64,000 bases of DNA from an uncultured Bacteroidales bacterium (GCA_947303465.1 CAMYYI010000003.1:25399-89398), one strand, 5' to 3'; positions 1 to 9,580 are shown, numbered from the stretch's first letter. Numbers and translations are program-made. The notes: generated by a model from the letters alone, not told the origin.

Positions 1-1245
1 GCATTCAACGCCACCGACTCTCATCCATTGGGCTGTGCAATTCTGGGCCAGTTCATTCCATTCGGCCAAGGTGGGAATCCTCCATTTATCTCCCCATATT
101 GCACTGGCGGCGTCATCCGCCCTCTCAAGGGTAACAAGGCCATCCTCCGCATTGTACTTGGAGAACACCAGGTCATAGTAAGAGGAACCAGACACCCAGA
201 AGCGGTAGTCCTGCCATGAATCAAGGACTCCGGCTTTCGTGTGCCCCCAGGCATAAAGACCGCCCGTTTCTTCAGGAAGGGTGCCGCCCAGGTTGAAGGT
301 GGCCCATTTGATGCCGCTCGGCAGACCGAGGTCAACATAGGCGGGATGAGCCACAGGCGCGGTCTTGAGAGTCCATTCGTCGTGATTGGGAAGCTTGACG
401 GACTTGCCCCTTGAAAGGGTCTTGCCGGATACGCTGTACTCGTATTGTGCTCCGTTGACAGAATCGGTAAGGATGAACTTGTAATCCCCGCTGACGCCGT
501 CGAGCTGTGCTGGCAGCACTCCGCAGAAGGTAGTGCCGTCCCTGAAGGCATAGCCCGGCATTACTCCTTCCTTGTTCTTCTCAATCTCGAACCCTCCGGC
601 GCTGTAATACTTGACCGGGCGTATGCTGTTTATAGAAGGCTCGGTAGCAAGGGTGAAACGTCCCGGGTCACCACCGATACCGGGGATGAAGAACTGCACG
701 AAATTGTACTCGGCGGGCATTGTGAGATGTATGTCTGCCGTGAGTACGCCGTCAACCACCTGGTAAGGGGCGTCTTCGCAGGTCGTGTACCAGGAATAAA
801 CCTTGTTTCCCCCTGCGCCCGGAAGGTTGTCGTAAGCGTCGAATGCATAGTACTCGGGGCAATAATAACCCCACTGCATTCCCTTCCTGTTGAAAATGTA
901 GAAACCCGTTACTGTGCCGCTCCCCTTGGCCGCAATCCTTTCCTCAAGCGGCTGATCTGCAACCAGGGTGGAAACCCATGCTGCAGACCAGAGTCCGTTA
1001 TTGTACTTAAGGCTCAAAAAACATCCGTCCTTAGTATATTTGTCGAAAATGAAATGGATTATGTCTCCGTTTTCCCAAACGGTCTTTATGGCCTTTGTGT
1101 CCGGATTGTCACAGCTGATGTTGAAGTTGACGTCCAGATGCGTTCCTTCGGCCGGTACGGGCTCGACAGTAACTTCGGTCTCGATAACCTCACAAGCTGC
1201 AAAAAGCAGGACTGCTGCGCTTAAAATGGATATTATCTTTTTCAT
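1..1245 (-). CDS. Lipoprotein, 3' end beyond window edge: fimbrillin-like N-terminal region plus C-terminal region resembling the Fibrobacter-succinogenes major paralogous (FISUMP) domain
   Basis: Open minus frame from ATG at 1245 with no stop down to base 1 (frame read by hand). Begins MKKIISILSAAVLLFAAC (lipobox); later YVDLGLPSGIKWATFNLGGTLPEETGGLYAWGHT and WRIPTLAEWNEL. Absent from the ORF track because it lacks a stop in the window. Confidence 0.8.
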   Translation of the reverse strand, partial: MKKIISILSAAVLLFAACEVIETEVTVEPVPAEGTHLDVNFNISCDNPDTKAIKTVWENGDIIHFIFDKYTKDGCFLSLKYNNGLWSAAWVSTLVADQPLEERIAAKGSGTVTGFYIFNRKGMQWGYYCPEYYAFDAYDNLPGAGGNKVYSWYTTCEDAPYQVVDGVLTADIHLTMPAEYNFVQFFIPGIGGDPGRFTLATEPSINSIRPVKYYSAGGFEIEKNKEGVMPGYAFRDGTTFCGVLPAQLDGVSGDYKFILTDSVNGAQYEYSVSGKTLSRGKSVKLPNHDEWTLKTAPVAHPAYVDLGLPSGIKWATFNLGGTLPEETGGLYAWGHTKAGVLDSWQDYRFWVSGSSYYDLVFSKYNAEDGLVTLERADDAASAIWGDKWRIPTLAEWNELAQNCTAQWMRVGGVEC

Positions 1246-1265
1246 AATGCTATACTCTTGAAAGA

Positions 1266-3917
1266 TTACCACTGTTCTTCCTCATCATCAAAAGGATTCT
1301 CATAAGGAGGGTTCATGGTGCCGCCGACAGAGAACGGCTCGCTGGTTACGAAGATGTCCGTGTATTCAAGCGTGGACATTCCGTTGGAAAACTCCTCGAA
1401 CCTCTGATCCGCATTCACGTAAGCGGGCTCATAGTACAGGGTCTTCCACAGCGCCTGTGACGGGTTGTGGAAGGCGTTGGAACCGGTATAGGAAAGACTG
1501 TAAAGCAGGTAGAACTGGCCGTCAAACACCTGTGCGCCGCGGAGCTCGTACTTGTCGTACTTCCTGTTTTCGAACTGGGACCCGTCGAACGCAGGGAAGA
1601 ACACCTCTTTTCCGTTCTTGTACAGCCTCACACCAGCGGTCTTGCCGCTTGCGACATATCGTCCGATGACCCAGATGTCGCTTCCGATAATGAACACCCT
1701 GTCGGCATATCCTGCCTGGTAAGAAGCCGTCCAGCTGGACCATTTTGTAACTTCGCCGTTGTGCCAGACATTGATATTGGGCCTGGTGTCGTACGCATCG
1801 CCGGCGATGCAGATATTTCCGTCCTTTACGTCTATGGCACTGGCGGAATAGAGTCCTTCGATAGTGGTTTTTACTCCATTCTTCCAATAGCAGGTCTGCC
1901 ACCCGGAATCTTTGCCGCAGACATACCAGTCGCCGTTGTCTATGACTATGTTGCTCACCGAGATGGCGTCCAGTTCAACTACCTGTTCCCAATTCTTGAG
2001 CAGTGCATAATGGTTGTCGGAATCGTACCAGGATGCTATCACATATACGTCTTTGCCGTCTGCTACAAGGCCGTCAAGCGACTGATACTGCGGGAGCTTG
2101 TACATCTTTCCGGAAAGCCAGTAACAGGCTCCCTTGATGGCGTCGTTAAGATTGTCCGGATTCTTCTCATAAGAACCTGCCACAATCAGCTTGCCGTTTG
2201 CGACCGTTACGCAATTTGCAGAGTTGTTATATGAATTACCCTCCGCGTACAGGGGGATTTCCTCTCCGTTGCGAACGACGGTGGGAACGTAATAACTCAC
2301 ATACTGCCCAAGATCGGAGTCATACTTGTAAACATAGCGGTTGAGCGTAACGAGAACATCGTTGGGGGCAGTGAATGCCGGAACCGTGTTGGTAACCGTG
2401 CACTCGCGGACAAACTCTTCTCCGGTCTCTTTGTCTGTGACAGTGGCTGTAATGGTGGCTGAGCCGACCATATTGGCCGTAACCACGAGCTCGGGCGCAT
2501 CCGCTTTCACGTCGTAGTCCACGCTTATAGTCCTGAAGTCTTCAACGCTCCAGCTGACCTTGTAATTCGAAGCCGTAGCCGGGACGGGTATGACGGACAG
2601 CGTCTGTGACTGGCCGCATACGAGGTTGAGGGAAGTCTGGGAAAGGGCGGCCCCGGTAAGGGAAACGCAGTTCTCCTGAGTGATGGTGAAGGACTTCTCC
2701 GTGAAATCGTTGCTGATGGTCACTGTCGCAGTCTTGGGCGCTTCACCTATATTCTTGTTGCAATTAACATACAGGTAATAGTATGAGGCGTTCGTGCCTG
2801 ATACCTTGCGCTTGCCGCCGAATGTGAACCATCCGTCATCGTCTCCTGTAATCTCCGCGACCCAGTCTTCCTGACAGGTAAAGACAACTCTCGCCTCTGT
2901 CTTGTCATATTCCAGGGAGATACCTTCTGCCGTGGGATCGGTATAGCTGAAGGTAATGTTCTTCGAATAATCCGAGACGGTTGTACGGTTGGCGTTTGTC
3001 ATATTCACAGCCACCGGAGTCACCTGCCCCGCTTTGAGCTCGAGCGCGGGATCCTGCATTATGATAGCGCGGGAATACTTGTAGCCGTCGGAGGTGGTCA
3101 CATAGACCGTGAGATTGTCCGGATTCGTGAATGTGACAGGCCAGACATTGAACCACACGTCGAAGGTGCCATCAGTGATGTCCATCCCCTTGCAGTTGAG
3201 CTTCACGCTCTTGGAGCCCTGGTTCTCATCGGGGTTAGGAGGCGTAAGGGTTCCTTCGATGATGTCTATGGTACCGGTTGACGAAAGTCCTTTGTTGGGG
3301 GTCTGGAGCTTTACACTTACCACCTTGGCACCAGGCTGTATATTGAGGTTCTTGATAGTGAGCTTTAGAATGGATGTCATGCGGCGGAAATGGAAATGAA
3401 GGTCCGTCTGCTGGGTATCGAACGTCCTGGCCTCACCAAGGAGAATATCGCCGTCTGGGTCGAAAGTCCCTTTAATGCCCGTCTGGACGGACGGCACGGA
3501 AACTTCAACCAGATTGTAATCGTCGAGGTAATCCAAAGCCGAGAACGGATAAACAGCAGCATAGGTAAGCGTCGAAGAACCTGAATATCCGGGCAGGGTG
3601 GCGTCGAAGGTCATGGTCCATCCGCCGTTGGTGGTAACACCCTTGGCGCTCTTTACGGCCGCTCCCATATACTCGGAACGATTAAGCCGGTCGTTATAAC
3701 CATAATACAACTCATACACTGCAAGATGCTCGTCGCCGCCCCAGAGCAGGGTGCGGTTGGCCTCGTTGATAATGGTTTTGGTTTCTTCCGGGCTGTCTCC
3801 GGTCACCTTTACGGTAACGGATTTCTGTGTGTCCTTGCTTACAGCCAGCTCCATGGGTTCCCTGCTGCAGGATGCGAGCAGCATGAGGGGAAGTGCAATC
3901 AAAAATAATTTCTTCAT
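1266..3917 (-). CDS. Surface lipoprotein: fimbrillin-like N-terminus, BACON-like/Ig-like domains, C-terminal WxNG-repeat beta-propeller-like region
   Basis: 883 aa; MKKLFLIALPLMLLASCS lipobox; TKTIINEANRTLLWGGDEHLAVYE fimbrillin-like segment; WVAEITGDDDGWFTFGG...TATVTISNDFTEKSFTITQE BACON-like; repeated CYWLSGK/CYWKNGV/VWHNGE/LYKNGK. Confidence 0.8.
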   Translation of the reverse strand: MKKLFLIALPLMLLASCSREPMELAVSKDTQKSVTVKVTGDSPEETKTIINEANRTLLWGGDEHLAVYELYYGYNDRLNRSEYMGAAVKSAKGVTTNGGWTMTFDATLPGYSGSSTLTYAAVYPFSALDYLDDYNLVEVSVPSVQTGIKGTFDPDGDILLGEARTFDTQQTDLHFHFRRMTSILKLTIKNLNIQPGAKVVSVKLQTPNKGLSSTGTIDIIEGTLTPPNPDENQGSKSVKLNCKGMDITDGTFDVWFNVWPVTFTNPDNLTVYVTTSDGYKYSRAIIMQDPALELKAGQVTPVAVNMTNANRTTVSDYSKNITFSYTDPTAEGISLEYDKTEARVVFTCQEDWVAEITGDDDGWFTFGGKRKVSGTNASYYYLYVNCNKNIGEAPKTATVTISNDFTEKSFTITQENCVSLTGAALSQTSLNLVCGQSQTLSVIPVPATASNYKVSWSVEDFRTISVDYDVKADAPELVVTANMVGSATITATVTDKETGEEFVRECTVTNTVPAFTAPNDVLVTLNRYVYKYDSDLGQYVSYYVPTVVRNGEEIPLYAEGNSYNNSANCVTVANGKLIVAGSYEKNPDNLNDAIKGACYWLSGKMYKLPQYQSLDGLVADGKDVYVIASWYDSDNHYALLKNWEQVVELDAISVSNIVIDNGDWYVCGKDSGWQTCYWKNGVKTTIEGLYSASAIDVKDGNICIAGDAYDTRPNINVWHNGEVTKWSSWTASYQAGYADRVFIIGSDIWVIGRYVASGKTAGVRLYKNGKEVFFPAFDGSQFENRKYDKYELRGAQVFDGQFYLLYSLSYTGSNAFHNPSQALWKTLYYEPAYVNADQRFEEFSNGMSTLEYTDIFVTSEPFSVGGTMNPPYENPFDDEEEQW

Positions 3918-3929
3918 GGCTCAGGATGT

Positions 3930-4076
3930 TTAAAATTCGCGGGGATCGCCGTTAAGATAATCCCAGAAACCGTCGCCGGTGTCACCCGGCATGTCGTCGG
4001 AAACGCAGAGAAGATTCTCTGCCCAAAGCAGGTCTTCCTCCATTACGGGAGGAGCGTAGTTAATAGTTTTTTTCAT
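3930..4076 (-). CDS. Short ORF (48 aa, acidic C-terminus) immediately upstream of the lipoprotein gene
   Basis: Translated by hand: MKKTINYAPPVMEEDLLWAENLLCVSDDMPGDTGDGFWDYLNGDPREF*. Stop is 12 nt before the 3917 start. Analogous ORFs at 16152-16283 and 22160-22291. Confidence 0.65.
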   Translation of the reverse strand: MKKTINYAPPVMEEDLLWAENLLCVSDDMPGDTGDGFWDYLNGDPREF

Positions 4077-4313
4077 ACTATACGGTATATTGAAACATAG
4101 TTACATGCACGAAAAACGCGAGGCCTTTTTGCAAAGGTCGCGGCACGGTTTTTTTATGTTGTTGATTTATAGTTGGTTATACCCCCCCCCCTCTAGAGCA
4201 AGAGCGGCATTGGCCTCAATGAATGATAATGTGAATGGTCTTTCCACAATCAAATTTAGAGTTTTTTTACTTAACAAACAACAACCGGCTTCTGTTTATC
4301 GGGCATTTTTTGA

Positions 4314-4321
4314 TAACTTTG
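4314..4321 (+). promoter_or_regulatory. Putative Bacteroidetes -7 box (TAACTTTG) for queH
   Basis: Exact match to TAnnTTTG, 16 nt before the ATG at 4338; no convincing -33 element. Confidence 0.45.
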
Positions 4322-4337
4322 CCCAAAATCTGGATGA

Positions 4338-5102
4338 ATGTTGAACTTGGAGGTTCCCGGCGGAGGCAAGGATGTCCTTCTGCACAGTTGCTGCGCCCCG
4401 TGTTCGGGTGCGGTGATAGAGTGCCTGCTGGCCAATGGAATACGCCCGGTGGTCTTTTTCAGCAATTCAAACATCACCCCTTTTGAAGAATATGAGCTGA
4501 GGCGCAGCGAGCTTGCGCGTTACTGCAAGTCGCTTGGTGTGGAGATGATTGACGACGAATACGACCACGATGCTTGGCGGAACTTTGTCCTCGGTGTTCC
4601 TCAGGATGGCCGGGGGGCTGGGCGGACACCGAGCGATTTTGAAACTGCAGGGCAGTTTTGTATCATGAGCGAGGTGCCGTCGCAGCCCGCGGCCGCAATA
4701 CCGGAGGAACTCGAGGCTACCCTCTCACCAGAGGAACTAGCCGCGGCGCCGGAACGTGGTCCAAGGTGCCTCAACTGCTTCAAATTCAGATTAAAGCGGG
4801 CAGCTGAGTACGCTGCCGCGCACGGCATTCCCATTCTTACCACCACCCTTGCCTCTTCCCGATGGAAGAGTCTGGAGCAGGTAGCGGACGCCGGCCTCTG
4901 GGCCTGCGGGGGGATGCCCGATCAGGTCGGGCATGACGTAATGCAGGCCGTCAATGACGAAAACCCGGTCGGGCATGACGTTTTATTCTGGCCCCAGAAC
5001 TGGCGCAAAGGGGGATTGCAAGAGCGCCGCTCACAGATAATCTGCGAGCAGCGCTTCTATAACCAGACCTGGTGCGGCTGCGAATTCTCGCAACGCCCTT
5101 AG
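4338..5102 (+). CDS. queH: Epoxyqueuosine reductase QueH (DUF208 family)
   Basis: VLLHSCCAPCSGAVIE, CLNCFKFRLKRAAEYA, TTTLASSRWKSLEQV, FWPQNWRKGGLQERR, FYNQTWCGCEFS motifs. Confidence 0.88.
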   Translation: MLNLEVPGGGKDVLLHSCCAPCSGAVIECLLANGIRPVVFFSNSNITPFEEYELRRSELARYCKSLGVEMIDDEYDHDAWRNFVLGVPQDGRGAGRTPSDFETAGQFCIMSEVPSQPAAAIPEELEATLSPEELAAAPERGPRCLNCFKFRLKRAAEYAAAHGIPILTTTLASSRWKSLEQVADAGLWACGGMPDQVGHDVMQAVNDENPVGHDVLFWPQNWRKGGLQERRSQIICEQRFYNQTWCGCEFSQRP

Positions 5103-8100
5103 CCCTCAGCTTCGGCGTCTTCCTTACCTTCTTCCCCGGCGGCCCAGTCTATGAGTTTGGAAAAGCCGTCGGTGAATTTATCTGCAATGTCGCTGTCTCC
5201 GGCATCGCGCATTACATCTGCAAGGTAGTAAACGTAACTGCCGCAGAGATCGAACTCATTCTTGCCGAACTCAAAATACTCCAGGTAGAAGCGGGTGGTT
5301 TCCAGCAGGTCGGCTGCCATCTGGGCGCCAAGGGCGCGGGCCTTGTCGGTCTCTCCCAGCCGGTAATACGCCTCAACCATCCCAATGACAAGATAATCGT
5401 TTGTAGACATGCCCAGGGGGATGCTCTCCAGAGGGAAACGGCGCATTACCTCGCAGCTGCGGTCCAGCATCTCCACCGCCCAGTCGTTCTTACCCTCTTT
5501 CATGAAGGCCTTGGCCGCATTAAGGAAGATGCCGCGCGGAGCCATGACGCCCATGTGCGTGTATATGTTCTGGTAGTCTATGAACCATTTGTCCGCAGAA
5601 ATGGCATCCCAGCTGTACACCTCGGTCATCTTGTGATACAGCTCTTCAGTGTCCACAAAACCTATATCTGTGGTGGTAATCTTGTTGCGGACAGGCACAA
5701 ACTTATAAGAATAGCCCTCGTAAACAAGATAATCCTTGAGCCCTATGTTCAAGTCTCCACCCATGTTAAGCATATTGATAGGGCGGTCCCACTGGTAGTT
5801 GCTCAGCAGGTCCAGCATGAAGATTTCCGGCTTGGTAAGGTAGTCCTTGTCCTTGGATATCTGCAGCTCTATGCTCTCCGGAATCATGTCGGCATACTTG
5901 GCGTCCAGGATGCCGGAGGCAATGACGTTGGCCTTGTTGACAGGTATCGTAAGCTTGCGGGAGGCTATGTAATCCACCTTGCGGCCGCTGCTCATCGGCA
6001 CCTTCACATCAGGATGGCGGAACAGGGTCATCACGTCCGCGATATCCATCGCCTGCTCGCGCGAATCCACTATCGGCACATATTCGTTGGTGCCGTAAAG
6101 GTACTGCTCCGGACCCACGGAAAGAGCCAGAGGAGCGCTCTCGTTGCAAGCCCACTTCATCTGGTCGATATGCCAGTCCGTACCGAGCAGTGAGGTGTTG
6201 CAGATGCGCACGTCGGTGCGTATTCCCTCGACCTCCTGTGCATACCAGACGGGGAAGGTATCGTTGTCGCCGTGGGTGATGAGTATGCCGTTCGGGCCCA
6301 CTGATTCCAGGTAGTTGCGGGCCATCTCCACCGCGGTTGCACGGCCGGAACGGTCATGGTCGTCCCAGTTCTGAGTGGCCATCTGGACGGGAACCAGCAC
6401 GCACGCGGCAGTGACACCGGCGGCCAGCAGCACGGCATAGCGCCCCTTGGTCAGGGAGCATATCAGCTCGTACAGCGCCGCCACTGCCAAGCCTATCCAT
6501 ACGCAGAAGAAGTAGAACGAGCCGGCGTAGGCATAGTCCCTCTCGCGCACCTGGTACGGCGGCTGGTTGAGGTAGAGAACGATGGCGATGCCTGTCATGA
6601 AGAACATGAGGAAGGTGAGCCAGGAGCCTCTCTTGTCGCGGTCGAACTGGAAACAGAGGCCAAGAATGCCCAGCAACAGCGGCAGGAAGTAGTAGTGATT
6701 CTTGCCGGCGTTGTGCGCAAGGGTGGCGGGAGCGTCGTCCTGGTCGCCCAGGCGGAAGTCATCGATGAACTTCACGCCGCTCTCCCAGTTGCCGTGGAAG
6801 ATGTCGCCGGGAGTGGGGGAATGAATCTCGTTCTGGCGGCCTACGAAGTTCCACATGAAGTAGCGCCAGTACATCCACCCCAGCTGATAATCAAAGAAAT
6901 AATAGAGGTTGGCCCCCATGGTGGGCTTGCGGTCGGTCGCACCCCGCACCTGCTTGCCCTTGCCTCCGGTATAAGCCCTGTAGAAAGCCTCGTACTTGCC
7001 GTCCGGCGACGAGCTCCACATCCTTGGGAAGAGCATCTTTCCGGAAGCCTTGTAAGCGGCGTCAACCGGGCCGTCGACATGCTTGTATTTGCCGTCGAGA
7101 GGCGCCCAGTAACGGGTGCTCTTGAGGTCGTACGGCGCATCATAATACTGGCCGTAGAGCAGCGGCGTGGAGCCATACTGCTCGCGGCTGAGGTAGCGCA
7201 CCAGCGTGAAGGCGTTGTCCGGCTGATATTCGTTGGTGGGCGTCTTGGCGCAGGAGCGTATGATGTCTATGCTGAAGACCGAGAAGCCTATGGTAATCAT
7301 TGTGATGCAGAGCAACACGGTGTTGAGGAACACACGGTTCTGCCTAAGCGTGACGAAGAGGCCCCAGAAGCACAGCCCGAGCAGGGCCACCATGAAGAAG
7401 GCGGCGCCGCTGTTGTACGGCAGCCCGAGAGTGTTCACGAAGAACAGGTCGAAGTAAGCCGCCAGCTTGGGCAGATACGGAATGAAGAGGAATACCAGCA
7501 GGCCGAGTATGACGGCACCCACTGCAAATATCTTGACCAGCTCCCAGAAGGTGAAGGGCTTGTCTTCGCGCTTGCGGTAATAAAACATGAAGACCAGAGC
7601 CGGTATTGCCAAAAGGTTGAGCAGGTGCACACCTATACTGAGGCCCATCAGGAAGGCTATCAGCACTATCCATCGCGACGAGTGAGGCTCGTCCGCGCGA
7701 TCGTACCACATGGTCATGGCCCAGAAAACCACCGCCGTGAAGAGGGACGACATTGCATACACCTCACCCTCGACAGCGGAAAACCAGAATGTATCGGAGA
7801 AGCAGTAGGCCAACGCACCGACCAGACCTGAACCTATAACCGCTACAGCACCGCCGACCGTGTCGGTTTTAACTATCCTTTTGGCCAGCCAGACTATGGT
7901 AAGATAAAGGAAGAAGATGGTAAGGGCCGAGCAGAGGGCGCTCATGGCGTTCACGAGTATGGCGGCGTGCATATTGTCGCCAAACATGGTGAAGAAGCGT
8001 GCAATCAGCTGGAACACAGGGTTTCCCGGGGGATGGCCCACCTCCAGCTTGTAGGACGACGCGATAAATTCGCCGCAGTCCCAATACGAAGCGGACGGCT

Positions 8101-8191
8101 CAATAGTGAGCAGGTATGTAACGGCGGACACGGCAAAGGCCACAAGGGCGGCTATGCGGTGCCACAAGGTGAATCTGTCAGTCTTCTTCAT
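5099..8191 (-). CDS. DUF2723 family multi-pass membrane protein (glycosyltransferase-like)
   Basis: MKKTDRFTLWHRIAALVAFAVSAVTYLLTIEPSASYWDCGEFIASSYKLEVGHPPGNPVFQL is typical of DUF2723. Start moved from 8203 to the MKKTDRF codon. Confidence 0.85.
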   Translation of the reverse strand: MKKTDRFTLWHRIAALVAFAVSAVTYLLTIEPSASYWDCGEFIASSYKLEVGHPPGNPVFQLIARFFTMFGDNMHAAILVNAMSALCSALTIFFLYLTIVWLAKRIVKTDTVGGAVAVIGSGLVGALAYCFSDTFWFSAVEGEVYAMSSLFTAVVFWAMTMWYDRADEPHSSRWIVLIAFLMGLSIGVHLLNLLAIPALVFMFYYRKREDKPFTFWELVKIFAVGAVILGLLVFLFIPYLPKLAAYFDLFFVNTLGLPYNSGAAFFMVALLGLCFWGLFVTLRQNRVFLNTVLLCITMITIGFSVFSIDIIRSCAKTPTNEYQPDNAFTLVRYLSREQYGSTPLLYGQYYDAPYDLKSTRYWAPLDGKYKHVDGPVDAAYKASGKMLFPRMWSSSPDGKYEAFYRAYTGGKGKQVRGATDRKPTMGANLYYFFDYQLGWMYWRYFMWNFVGRQNEIHSPTPGDIFHGNWESGVKFIDDFRLGDQDDAPATLAHNAGKNHYYFLPLLLGILGLCFQFDRDKRGSWLTFLMFFMTGIAIVLYLNQPPYQVRERDYAYAGSFYFFCVWIGLAVAALYELICSLTKGRYAVLLAAGVTAACVLVPVQMATQNWDDHDRSGRATAVEMARNYLESVGPNGILITHGDNDTFPVWYAQEVEGIRTDVRICNTSLLGTDWHIDQMKWACNESAPLALSVGPEQYLYGTNEYVPIVDSREQAMDIADVMTLFRHPDVKVPMSSGRKVDYIASRKLTIPVNKANVIASGILDAKYADMIPESIELQISKDKDYLTKPEIFMLDLLSNYQWDRPINMLNMGGDLNIGLKDYLVYEGYSYKFVPVRNKITTTDIGFVDTEELYHKMTEVYSWDAISADKWFIDYQNIYTHMGVMAPRGIFLNAAKAFMKEGKNDWAVEMLDRSCEVMRRFPLESIPLGMSTNDYLVIGMVEAYYRLGETDKARALGAQMAADLLETTRFYLEYFEFGKNEFDLCGSYVYYLADVMRDAGDSDIADKFTDGFSKLIDWAAGEEGKEDAEAEG

Positions 8192-9236
8192 CGGGCAGTA
8201 CAATCTGTTTGTATTGGTTCTTGCGCTTCATCCAGCGCTCGCGGGCGAACTGCTGCATGTCGGTAACCGTGTCATTCTCGTCAATAATTTCCATGCCAAG
8301 AATGGTTTCCATAATGTCTTCCAGCGTAATGATGCCCTGGAAGCAACCGTAATCATCGATTATGCAGGCAATCTGGTCCCTGGTTTTCAGGAGGCTCTCC
8401 CAAATGTCGGACACGGACGTCTCCTCATGGAAAGCGGCAATCTTGCGCTTGATGCTCTTCAGGCGCATGTCGAACTTGTCCTCGGCCAGATTCTCCAGCA
8501 CGTCGTAACGCATGATGTAGCCCGTAATGAATTCGGGCGAATCGGCATATACAGGTATGCGGGAGTTGTGACTGAGCTCCTCCTGCTTGTAGAACTGCTT
8601 CAGGGTCATGCTCTCCGGCGCTATGGCCGCCACCACACGGGGGGTCATCACGTCGTACGCCTTTATGTCGTCCAGCTTCATTATGTTCTGGATGACCTTG
8701 TTCTCGGAGTCGTCCAGCACGCCCTCTTCCTCGCCAATATTGGCCATGGCGCTCACCTCCTCGCGGGAGATGGTAGTGTCGGCTTCGTCATCCGAAATGG
8801 AGCGGCGCAGCTTCTGGATAAGCCAGACCAGCGGATACATCACCACCACCAGCAGGTTCATGATCTGCGAGAGCCAGAGCAGGTCTTTCCAGTGGGAAGT
8901 GCCTATGGTCTTGGGAACTATCTCGGAGAAAACCAGTATGAGTATGGTCATGAGGACGCTGATGATGCCGAACCAGTAGTCTCCGGTAAGCATGGAGGCC
9001 TGATGGCCGACGGCGGCGGCGCCCAGGGTGTTGGCTATGGTGTTGAGCGAAAGTATGGCGGACAGGGGGCGGTCAGGCTCGGTCTTGAGCTTAAGGAACC
9101 TGGCAGCGTTGCGGTCTCCCTCTTCCTCCTTCATGGTAATATAAGAGATGGGCGTGGTCATCAGCACCGACTCTAGAAGCGAGCAGATGAAGGAGACGGC
9201 CATCGTCAGAAGCAGGTATATGATTAATAAAGCCAT
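8178..9236 (-). CDS. CNNM/CorC-type protein (hemolysin family) with CBS domains
   Basis: N-terminal TM domain, ILVFSEIVPKTIG, VMTPRV, IDDYGCFQGIITLEDIMETILG. Confidence 0.88.
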   Translation of the reverse strand: MALLIIYLLLTMAVSFICSLLESVLMTTPISYITMKEEEGDRNAARFLKLKTEPDRPLSAILSLNTIANTLGAAAVGHQASMLTGDYWFGIISVLMTILILVFSEIVPKTIGTSHWKDLLWLSQIMNLLVVVMYPLVWLIQKLRRSISDDEADTTISREEVSAMANIGEEEGVLDDSENKVIQNIMKLDDIKAYDVMTPRVVAAIAPESMTLKQFYKQEELSHNSRIPVYADSPEFITGYIMRYDVLENLAEDKFDMRLKSIKRKIAAFHEETSVSDIWESLLKTRDQIACIIDDYGCFQGIITLEDIMETILGMEIIDENDTVTDMQQFARERWMKRKNQYKQIVLPDEED

Positions 9237-9298
9237 ATATATGTTATAGCTTACAAAAGTACGGATTATTCCGGTTTATTGCAAAAGCGTCCTGATAC

Positions 9299-9338
9299 AC
9301 AAATCTCCATGGTGTCAATTTGCACCATGGAGATTTGT
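9299..9338. repeat. Perfect inverted repeat, 16-bp arms, 8-nt loop
   Basis: ACAAATCTCCATGGTG-TCAATTTG-CACCATGGAGATTTGT between the HTH gene 3' end (9374) and the corC-like start (9236). Confidence 0.9.
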
Positions 9339-9373
9339 ATTATATTGATAATCAATAAATTCGGAAAGCAACC

Positions 9374-9577
9374 CTATTCGGGACGATATTCCAGAATGTC
9401 GCCGGGAGTGCAGTCAAGGACGGAGCAGAGGGCGTCCAGCGTCGAGAAACGAATGGCTTTGGCCTTGCCGGTTTTGAGTATGGAGATATTGGCCGGCGAG
9501 ATGCCCACTTTCTCGGAAAGCTCCCCGGAGGACATTTTCCTCCGGGCAAGCATCACGTCTAGATTAACCACTATCAT
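9374..9577 (-). CDS. Small XRE/Cro-C1-type HTH regulator (67 aa)
   Basis: MLARRKMSSGELSEKVGISPANISILKTGKAKAIRFSTLDALCSVLDCTPGDILEY is a typical HTH_26/YozG-like sequence. Confidence 0.88.
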   Translation of the reverse strand: MIVVNLDVMLARRKMSSGELSEKVGISPANISILKTGKAKAIRFSTLDALCSVLDCTPGDILEYRPE

Positions 9578-9580
9578 ACT

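Noticed and set aside
445-1224. 259-aa plus-strand ORF near the window start
   Set aside because: Codon-for-codon antisense of the edge-truncated lipoprotein, which has a proper signal peptide and FISUMP-like motifs.
4125-4160. Terminator-like hairpin GCGAGGCCTTTTTGCAAAGGTCGC followed downstream by TTTTTTT
   Set aside because: No plus-strand gene lies upstream to terminate, the stem has bulges, and the T-run is separated from the stem. Not supported as a terminator.
6356-7831. 491-aa plus-strand ORF opposite the DUF2723 gene
   Set aside because: Low-complexity His/Glu/Gln-rich translation with no family motif; the opposite strand is a typical DUF2723 protein.
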